NCBI GenBank assembly: GCA_033065855.1
Contig: JAVXUO010000638.1
Span: 1 to 64,000, forward strand
Length of the DNA stretch: 64,000 nt
Reading direction: 5' to 3'
Source: Escallonia rubra
Taxonomy: Eukaryota; Streptophyta; Magnoliopsida; Escalloniales; Escalloniaceae
The notes under the pieces were generated by a model. That model searched no databases and was not told the DNA's origin. It saw nothing but the letters and a program-made list of their open reading frames with translations. Made by a program: the position numbers and the translations under genes. Of the stretch, positions 25,587 through 35,900 are shown one piece after another; position 1 is the first letter of the stretch; every line of letters starts with the position of its first letter.

Positions 25587-27359
25587 AAGTGGTGGACTTG
25601 TTGCTTTCAGGTCCGTTGACAGTTGATCGGCCAGGCAGCAAGAATTTTGATCTCACACTTGTAAAAAGCTGTTATTTGCGGGAGAGATATGGCCAGTGTC
25701 CTGTACAAGCACTTCGCTTTTTCTCCTGGATTTTTTTTGTTTGAGGTCAGGTTTTCAGCAGTACGATGTACTGTGTTTCCCTTTTCAGGTTTAAACTTTT
25801 GGCGAAGACATGTAGTTCAGTTAATTCCTTTGATTGGGTTACACCGAGGGTACTAGAGCGAAGATTGACAATTTAACATGTTTCTTCTGCTAAGGGGGAC
25901 ACAAAAGAACCGGGACAACAGGTTGCGTATCAAATCGAAATCAAAATTTGATGCATTGTGAAGCTCAGCCTTGTTAGTACTGGGAACAATTACCCAGCAC
26001 CGGCCGTGGGCTCAAGCTGGGAATGTGGAACAGTATCTGCAGCGGTAGTATTCAAACGAAGGTTGGATTTTCAACTGGCTTGTTACGTACTCTTGAGCTT
26101 GGTTTTTGCGAACTGGTCCCAAGTCATCGCATTACCAAGAGCCCAAATGCTTGGTCAACTGGTCATTGTTCCGAGGGAGGCAGCATGGGCAGGTTGTGGA
26201 TTAATCTATACGTTTAAAGGTATTTGGAGGACTTCCTTTATACACTACTTATCTGGTGAGAACATTAGCATTAGGGTAAAATCACTAAACGCAAGGAGTT
26301 TAGGGATAAATTACACTTAAAGATTGTGTTTTGACGAAGTGGACGTCTGTATTTAAAATGTGAAAGAATTGTACCATGACACTGACTAATGATTTTTTTA
26401 ACGTTAGGGTTCCGCGCACTGACTTTCTTGCTGACGTAGCTATTTCGAAAATGTTAATATTATCCTTACTACGTATTTGACATTGAATATTTCTCTCTCT
26501 CTCTCTCACTATTTCTTTCTCTCTTTCTTTCCCTCGTTCAACTCTAACCACCACCATGGCACCATTACCTTATTGTCCCAACAGCACTAACCACCATGAC
26601 AACCGCTACGAATTTGCGTGCACACAAATGCACGCATGCACAGTCACCCAAACACCTACACGTTTGGACATAGAATGGCAAACATGCACACAACCGTTGC
26701 TGCCCTGGCCGACGGCAAGGGTAGCACCCACAATGCTCCATTTGGTGTTTAGCTATATCTGCGGGTTCAATTATCCATTTGATTTTTCTAGCTGATACCC
26801 ATTCTCATCTCTACCTGAGCAAAATTCCCTCTCCTTTGAAATAACTCGAGTCTTTTAGTTGTTACTTTACTCCTACTGTGGCAATTAGGTTTTAAAATTT
26901 CAGGATTTTTGGTGCCACAAGTCACCGGACAGGCCTTCGGAGGTCACAAGCGGCACCTCTACGTATGAAGGCGGCCTCACCATGAATAGCAACGTCGTGA
27001 CGTCATCAACTGGACGCGGGGTTCATTAACACCTACTGAGGTTTAGACTTGAACTTATTAGCCTTGTCGAAATTCTGGCAAGCGTGGGAGACTCGAGGTT
27101 GCCGGTAATGGTGGATCTTTGGATTTTTTTCTATGGATTTTCGCTAAATATTTTGTGGATTTGGTTCATGGTGTGGAGGTGGTGCGGTGGTTATAGTTGG
27201 TGGTGTTGTGTTGGTTGTGGTTAGTAGTTGGAATTGATTTAAGCATAAGTGAGATAGTAGTGATCTTAGCACAAGAGAGAAGAGGGGGGATGGAAAGGCT
27301 AGAGTGCAACTGTCTATTTTCATTAAAAAAAAATTGATGTCATCCCCATTCCGTCTGGT
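25476..27359. other. XPD 3' region and intergenic sequence
   Basis: The first ~350 bp is probable XPD 3' UTR. The rest has CT microsatellites (near 26492-26512) and small open frames without recognisable motifs. The stretch 25958-26320 stays open, but its codon pattern and lack of family motifs do not support a gene. Confidence 0.4.
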
Positions 27360-29163
27360 TAGAGGTGTCAATGGGCCAGGCTTGGGCCGATCCAACCTGT
27401 GCCCTTCGAGCCTGACAAGAAAATGGGCCGGATTGGGCCTTGGGCCGCGGGGAACCAGGCAGGGCCACCTGTAGGATAGCAGGGCCCGATTCAAGTCCAA
27501 GCCTTAAGCCCAAAATTTAGGGCAGGGCTTGGGCCAGGCCCGGGCCTAAATAAAAAATTATTTTTATTCATTATTTTTGTTTTGCTGTAAAATTAAATTT
27601 AAGATAAATTTGTTCATATGCCTTCCTCCTTTTATTCGGACTTGGGACTGGCTTAGTCAAACCATTTTGACTACTGATGTTTTTAAATTTTTTCTACGGT
27701 AAATCTTCTTCCTCGGCTGTTTCTTTTCCTAATTGACAATGATCATTAATTTAGTTAAACCTAGAGTTTTAGTTAGCATAAAAACTGCTACGCCTTGCAT
27801 CTTAATATAAGAATATTTGAGTTTTGTTTAAGCTTGAAGCTTCCAACCTTTAGGTGTACATACTTCACTTCAAGATATCATCCTTGAGTCTCATTTTACT
27901 TGGTGGATCATGTAATCTGTCGCTTCTTCTGGTGTTAGGATTTGCCATTTGTATCTGATGGCTATCTCGTATTCTTATTTTACTGATTGAGCAGCATTCC
28001 ACCGTGTCTGGAACATCTGATAAATTTCAGTTCTCGCTTCACTTTATCACCTTGCATAAGCTGCTTTTGGATCCATGGAGCAATTTCTCTTTCCCAAGCA
28101 CTTCTCCTACAACAATCATTTTAGGCAGCAAGGAATGAAGCTATTGACAACATAGGTCCAGGGCAATGCGCTAGGCGTGGGAATTAGTTGATGATTCTTG
28201 TTGTAAGTTGTATGCAAGAGTGGGTTGAATATTATGGTCCTTGTTCGGTTTCCATCAAAAGATAGTTCGTTTGCCTTGGCCGGGCAGGGTACCAGAATGC
28301 AACCCTAGCATTTTGGCTAAACTGGTGACTTTCTCAATGTTGAGACGACCAATGTTGAATCCCATATGCTTCGATACTCCAATTTCTCTAAGCAAAATAA
28401 ATATGGAGTATTAGTGTAGAATATTCCTAAATTGAGTTCTATAATTGTTAATTAGTTTAGGACTTTTAGTATGATTGTGCATCTAAGGTTAGGGCTTGTT
28501 TTTTTTATTCTTTTATTTAAGCATTGTAATCGAAGTTACTTTACACAACTTAACATCAGTAAAACTTATTGTAGTAAAAATGCATTTGTTCCTTAAGTAA
28601 AAAGTTAAAAAAGAAAGCAATGTTGTCAATAGCAATGCCGATGTTGATGACAATGCTATTGTGACTGGTTTCGAAGATATCATGATAATTAAGGTGGCGA
28701 TATTGATGCCGATGTTGATGCGACTGATGTCAAAGATATCATGATAATTAAGGTGGATAACAACATGATAGATGATATACATCTAAATTCATGGAATAAG
28801 AAGAAAAGTTGGGTCTCCTTAGGCAGGACATTTCGTAAACTAGATGAAAGAAAAAGAAGCTTGTCTAGATTTACAAATTGTGACGAAAGAATAATAAGTT
28901 TTTTTTTTTTTTAATTTTCGGGTTGGGCCAAAGAAAGGAGGCCAGACCCAGGATTTTTAGGGCCGGGCCATTTTTAGGCTTGGATTGGGCCTCACTCGGG
29001 CTTTTTTAGGGCCAAGCCGGGCCGTGCTTTTTTTTTTCCAGAATAATTCAGCCTAGCCCTGGCTCTTAGCCGTATGGACCGGGGCCGTTACTCTTAACCA
29101 TGAGGGCCGGCTCGGCCCTGGCCGTTTTAGGGCTGGAATGGCCCGGCTCTTTTGACATCTCTA
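27360..29163. mobile_element. Non-autonomous hAT-like DNA transposon, 1.8 kb, exact 8-bp TSD
   Basis: The element begins TAGAGGTGTCAATGGGCC and its other end, reverse-complemented, begins TAGAGATGTCAAAAGAGCC. It is flanked on both sides by CGTCTGGT (27352-27359 and 29164-29171), an exact 8-bp target-site duplication as expected for hAT transposition. Both subterminal regions (27370-27550 and 28915-29150) are packed with GGGCC/GGCCC/GGGCTT motifs in both orientations, as is usual for transposase binding in hAT elements. I see no transposase frame. The interior holds a short internal duplication at 28637-28756 and AT-rich filler of unknown origin. Confidence 0.9.
28637..28756. repeat. Internal tandem duplication within the hAT element
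   Basis: GCCGATGTTGATG occurs at 28637 and 28708, and AAGATATCATGATAATTAAGG at 28674 and 28733. This gives a two-copy local repeat with a period of roughly 60-70 bp. It lies wholly inside the element at 27360-29163. Confidence 0.75.
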
Positions 29164-29171
29164 CGTCTGGT

Positions 29172-29918
29172 CAACAAACACAAGTGATATTATGACAAAA
29201 CACAATTTGTACTCGCTCGGCTGTTAGTTACCCGCAATCTCAAGGACTTTAATGATAATATCCCTTGGTATTATTTCTGCTTAAAGCTTTGGTTGTTTAA
29301 TTATATTCAAGAAATGACCTATATATTGCGTAATATCTTTGGTTGTAAGTTGCTTAAATTTAATCATTAGCCAAGAAAACTAGCTTTTCCATAGTAATGG
29401 AAACAACTTTTTAATAAACAGGTTAAACAGGTAAAAATCAGACCTACAGTCCGGTCCGGTCATGAAGCCGGACGTCAAGGGTTCCGTACAATAAATCATT
29501 ATCTTACCATCTGGTTTCGCGAATGTGAACTTAGATTCTTGAACTCTAATGGATGTTTTTTTTTAAGTGAGATCATTTGGAGAAAAGATGGTCCCTTTTA
29601 CCGTGCAAATAAGGTAAGTTCAAGGATACGTCATTTTGTTCCGTACGACATTCTTAGCTCATAATAAGTAACATATGATTATTAAACGATTCTCGTTAGA
29701 TTACACTCAACAATTAGTTAGGCCCTATGCGTTGCGTGCCTACTTTACGTTAATCTCACCACCCGATCAACACTGATCAAGCTTCACTATAACCTTATTA
29801 AAGTAACCCTCAACCGGATGTGAGCAGCTCTCGCGCTGGCTGGCGAATCTTTACTGCGCATGCATTTACGTTATACTATGTACGTACTTGCTCTATACCA
29901 AAGTTTATGGTAAGTCAA
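29172..29918. other. Intergenic, TT8-like 3' flank
   Basis: AT-rich sequence between the hAT element and the TT8-like stop codon. The last ~200 bp before 29919 is the probable 3' UTR of the minus-strand gene. No other feature seen. Confidence 0.4.
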
Positions 29919-32900
29919 TTAATGCTGATGAATGATTTGGTTTATCGCTCTCTTCACTTCCACGATGCTTAGTTTCTTGCCGTTAATGTTCTCTTTCACC
30001 TGCAACGGAACCAAAATCATGTTAGTCCGGTAGAATATGTACGTATTAATCTTACGTGTAGCGACTGCAGTTGAGTTTATCGTTAAAGCATTTCGTTTGT
30101 CGTTTATAAAAAGTATGTGTTTACGGGTAACTTTTTAGCGACATAATTCTACGGTTGGATCGATGGATCTTACCTTAGCTCTCATCTCAGCCGCAAACAC
30201 CCCATTGTTCAAAGACGACTGGACGGCCGTGATTTCAACCCTAAGCTCCCTCAGTTTCTGCATCACGTCCAGTAACAAACCCTCCTTGTACGGACACTGC
30301 AGCTCCACCAGAGCATCACTCTCTATTATCGACACCTCCACCTGCAAAACATCCCCCGCCACCGCCACCACCTCCATCGGCTTGGGCGCCGGTGCCGCCG
30401 TGGGTGGCGGCGGCTGCTCCACCGGCTTCGGCTTCCCACCCTCCACAATCCTCATTTTCCTCTTGTCCGACGTTTTCTGTGAGTCCTCGACGCTTCTGGA
30501 CCGTTGATCGACCTCCATCTGACGTGTCCTCGCCTCGAGATCCTGGATCTTCTTCCTCAACTGTTTCACGTACTCTATGGTGTCTCCAAGGATCGAGGCC
30601 TTATCCATTTTCGTCACGAAAGGCACCAGCGACCTCAAGATGATGAACCGCTCGTTAAGCTTCTCCCTGCGTCGCCGTTCTGCGAGCACGTGGTTTGCAC
30701 TGAGCTCGTCTTGCGGAGTCCCTTTCCTGAACCGCGACGCCGACTCGGCGGCGCCGTTCTGGGACTTGGGTGACGCGGCGTCCTCTCGGTACTTGGTGTG
30801 GAGGAAAGGCACGCTGAAGAGGATGTACTTGAGGAGCCACTGTGAGGTGCCGTCGACGGTGCTGATGCGGTGGTCGGAGCGGGTGGTGATCCAGCTGGTG
30901 AAAGCCGATCGGTTGGAGTACGCCACGTAGGCGGACCCGGGCGAGGCCGACCACCGGGTGGACTGGTGCTGGAGGATGGTGGAGACTGTGTGGGAGTAGT
31001 GCGTGTCCTCTTGTGTTAAGTCTTCCATTGGAGGGGCACCTGAGCAATCGTCAGCACATGTACACACGTATTATTTCGTGGTTAAAGCTACGACATAAGA
31101 GAGAGAGAGCGTACATAATTTTTATTTATCAATCAATTTAAATAAATTATTACCGGTTTCTGTAATTTTCACGCAAAACAATCGTAGAATACTTTTATTC
31201 AATCTCCGTTTTAATCACAATCTAAGAGTCGATCGAAACAACTTCATCTTAAATCGCTATTTTAAATTTTTTTTCTTGAAAGCGATACTTGATTCATTAA
31301 ACTACCAAAATAAAATACTCCGTACTAATTAACAAAATTAAATCATACTTCGTAACATATTGGCATCGTCTACAGCACGTTAGGAAAAAAGATGAAAGCC
31401 CAGATTCAGTGGTTAAAGACAAGAGAGAAAGAGAAGGAAATCTTGCCAAATTTCTGATGTTTTTGGAGTTTCTTGCGTTGAAGGGTTGTTGCAGGAAAAG
31501 TGGGCCAAACGTTGCTTGCCTGCACTCGTACGTTTTGACATTTAGACGACGTGCATCCTAGAAGAAGTACGACGAGCATCGTGACTCATGTGTTGACAAC
31601 TAACTTTAGAGAGAGAGAGTCAGAATAGCTATGCTGGTCTTTGTTTGGCTTACCCTACCTAGTCTGGTCTCGTCAATGTTGGGTACAATTTTGAGGAAAC
31701 GAGATTTTTAAGGCGAATAATATCAACCCTAGCGAGAAATGATAGTGATATTGCGAGATAACCGTTCGTTCTAATCTTCTTACTGTCGTGTCATATAAAA
31801 GTTACAGTTCTAATCATAATAAAAAGAAACTTTGAATTAAATCATTTTTGTTTCGGTATTGACACTCTTTTCGAGTTATCCGTGTTTAGAAAACGTTTGC
31901 AACAAATGTACGTGGCCGCGCACACCGGCCATCACTTTGTGTTAATCAACAAGTTTTCTTTTGTGAACTAAAGCAATAGTAACTCTATTCAGTATTCTTT
32001 GTAGAGAACTGATTACTGTACCTACAAAAGCTATACCAAAATACTTTTTAAGTTTATCGCGGACTTAATTAAGTTACATCTTGATCTACCAATACGTGAG
32101 TCTGCATATTGCCTGGCTAGGATAGAGGCTGGACCTGAGGTTCAGCACGAGCTAGAGAAAAAAAGGAACCTCCCCCGAGTAATTTATCACTTTTAATATG
32201 GGCGTGCCTGGGTCTGAAGATAGGGAACACACTAAGATTAGTCTGAAAGGTAACCATTGATGTTAGGAAATCCCAAGGTTGACTGACCATCTTACTATCT
32301 CCGACAAAATATATTTATTTTGTAGTCTCTTTGAGGTGATTTTTTTTTTTTTACTCTCAAGTAAAATGGCTCTTTACGGCGCGTTCATTAATTGGCATGG
32401 AGGTAAAAAAATGGCATTACTCGCAATAATCATAAAGCAACTATGAGACCTAGTATTTTTAGTATGAGAAATGTATTTCCTAATTTGAATTTATCGAAGA
32501 CTACTTGGACCCTAGTTGCGGGATAATCGCAATCACACACTCATCATGTAACCTTGCTTTCGAATCTCGCACCTACTCCCTCTCGCATCTATATATCCCA
32601 AAAATCACTGATGCTTCCGTTCCAAGATCTCGCATCCGCTCCCACTCCTACCCACGCTCCGTGCAACTAAGAGGCTGTTTGTGATTGACTCTCAAAAGTA
32701 GATTTTTGATTAAATCAGACTTAATTTTAAAAATCAGCTAATTAAATCTATTTTAAGCATAATAAATTAGACATTGTTGAAGGTGCTTAAATAAAAAGAG
32801 ATAAAAGCAGGTTTAAAGTGACAAAATGATCACTATATTAAGATTTAAAGGGAGTAGTTAATGTCCAACTATATGTGATAATTTGGTAATTTTTTTTGTC

Positions 32901-35900
32901 AAACATGATTTTCTAGAACTGGTTAAATAAGAATCCAATAAAATTAAAATTTGATCAGATTCGAGCAGCATATTGAAGTACTTTAATCTCTTTCTCTCTT
33001 TTTTTTAAAAAAAAATTTTAAAACTTAAATAATCAAGTTTAACTATTTTGAAATCAATTCCGAACACTCTTTAAGAATTGGACGACCAATAAGGGATCTC
33101 AAGATCTCTTATTGGTCGTCCAATTCCTAGAGAGTAGTGTTCGGAATTGAGGATGAGGATGGAAGGGGAGGCCCTCCCTGTACTCCTTCTCCTCTTCTTC
33201 TTCTCTATGGCTTCTGCTGCTCCTTCGGCACTCCATCTCTGCCGCCTCGCGCCACCCATCACCGACTTCCTCCTCGCTCCGATCTCCACTTCCGCCACAG
33301 ATCGGACCTCCTTCGACCTCAAGATCTCTCCCCTCCCTCTGATATCCTCAGATCTGAGATTTGTTCTCAGATCTGTCGTCATCATCGCCGGATCTATGAT
33401 CCGGTTGGTTCGGTTTGACTCATCCGATGTAAATCAGATTTGGAGACCTTGTGGCTTGAAGATGCCGGAATTTCGAGAGTTGGAGGATGCACATTCCCTT
33501 CGAGCTGCGGATCGCTTCGATCCGGCCTTGGGAGGACCCCCCTTCAGCTGTTGTTGGAGCTCCGATGAAAACCGCGGCAGTACTGTAAACTGCCATCAAA
33601 AGCGGCCAATGGCTCTCTCCCCTGTCTTGGTGGGAGCTAGCGATCTGGTGCAAGAAATTGCATCTTCCCGTCTATGGCTACCCCTTAATTTGGTAACCCA
33701 AATACGGGTAGCCCTTATGTTTACCGCACTTTCCGTCAAGGCCATGTGGGCCATTTTCCAAGACCATCCGTTTGGATGCGCTGTCTTAGTTGTTCCAGGG
33801 ATACCCGTTTGGGTATCGCCTTAGGTTGTAATGGGTAACGTGTTTTAATGAAATTTGCTTAGAAAAAAAAAATTAAAGATGCCTTCCTTTTTAGAATTTT
33901 TTGCCCAACCTAAAGTGTCCTATAGTTTTGGACAATCCTAGATAATGATGGCCGACACTCTGTCCCATGTCTTAAAGAAGTGAGACTTGACTACTAGACC
34001 AAGATTGGTACCGGAATTATGCATGGCTGAGTTATTAATTGCCACAGATCGAGCTTGCATTTTACGAAACGTTACCTGGCTGAACGGGAATGTTGCTCAA
34101 CGGGTCCGCTAAGAGTGGCCACCTTCGGGTCGACTCGGCTCTACACGACTCAGCTCGGCCGGACGGGTTGTTCCCGGCTTGGCTTACGGCGAGCAAGTGA
34201 AAATCCGCGTCCAGGTTATTCGATCCATCCTCTGGCGACCCGAGCCGAATATCCTCGGACATGTCAAGCTGCATCAGCTCGCTAGGCTCGGCCGTCGTGG
34301 CCAAACTCAGAGGGTTCGGCTGTGCCCCGGCTAGCCGGCTGTTGTGATCCGTTTCGGCTTCGGAGTCAGACTCGGCCTCTTCCTCCTCCTCCTCCTCCTC
34401 TTCTTCCTCTTCCTCCTCCTCTTCCTCGTCCATTTGGTCGGCATTGGCCGGTGGCTCCACAGCAGCGGCTGGTGCATACATGGCTGGCATTGTAGGGGAG
34501 TGGAACCGCGATGACGTGGCAGGATCCGAAGTTGACTGCTCAGAGAGTGCTGGCTTTGGAGGGTTGAGAGGCTGGTGACCGTCAACGAAGATGGCCTGGA
34601 CCTGTTGGATCAATCCAAGGTCCTCCTGAACCTGCAACAGTGGCAGAGTGGCTTTACTCTGTGATGTTGCTAAGTCATTACGTGGTACGGTGTCTGACAG
34701 TAAGTATGTCCGATAGTGTGAGTGTAGTACCAGAAGTATAGCACATGGTGTTGCACTAAGCAGAGACTTTTCGCCCAATAGGGCGTCGTGAGTGTTTGTG
34801 TGTGGAACAGGTTCTTACCCTTTCTGTTGTTCCAAGTTCGACAACACCGTCAAGAAGAGGAATGCATACCACAGTCTGCATCATCATTCCACAGAGTAGC
34901 TTTTCATCAGCAAAACAATGTACAAAACGTGGCTTGGAAAGGAACACACACACACGCTACACAGATTTCAGGGAGTTTGAATGAATGGGAAGCAGACGCA
35001 CCTGTATGCGAGCGCTCTGGTGGAGTAGCATGCGATTTAATATGAGAAACGGAAGAACAAAAGGACGTAATTAGTTCATAGGGTTATGGCTAAGTTATTA
35101 ATCTCAAGAAAAACATGGATGCGGTACCTTGGCAAGAATAGCTCTGGAAAAGACTTTACTATCAACCTCGTTTGCGCCGGTAAGCCACGCATGCTGACGC
35201 TTTGCATATGCCTTTCCTGGCAATCTGGACATGGCAAACATACTTATCACAAAATCACACAGTAGACAGGATGAACTTATGTATATAAACGATCGTAGAT
35301 CGACTTACATCAAGCATAGCATAGACGTCGGGCAAGATATACGAAACACAGGCGAATGATCGAACATGTTATATGATAAACAGGAAATAGGACAACTAGC
35401 TTTGAGTAACATTGACAATTAGCTTTCTCAATCGTAGTGTTAATGCCCACTTTTAAATCTTCATTCTGGGTTCAAACGGCGTTGTGAAACTCGATTACTT
35501 TGTTGCAGCTTAAAGGTTTCAAAGATCTCCATGATGGACAGACCCAAAATATTCGAAGTCTTTGCCATTCAATGCCCTACTTGGCTTGTTGAAATATGTC
35601 TCAAAAGTATGTATATTACTAGGGTTAATGGGATGATCACTCCAATATCAAGCTGCTAGGTCACACTATTTCTATCACTAAAAACTTAAACAAATTGTTT
35701 CTAGTGTATAATCACTTATATGTGACTTACGCTTACTATAAACTAAAATTTTCACGTCCGATTTTAAGGCGGTATTGTCTTTTGAACCAAAATGTATAAC
35801 ACCAAAGCAATTGTTTGCACCAAAATGTTTGTTTATCTTCGAGAATTTCACTACGAAGTGCACTGAGGCGGTCTTTCAACTTGAGCTAAAAACTTCTTAG

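Noticed and set aside
25958-26320. Open frame of 120 codons downstream of XPD
   Set aside because: No motif and no splice partners. It lies in or just past the probable XPD 3' UTR and reads like chance.
30392-31047. Several plus- and minus-strand frames over the TT8 bHLH exon
   Set aside because: These are alternate-frame shadows of the GC-rich coding exon 30174-31039.
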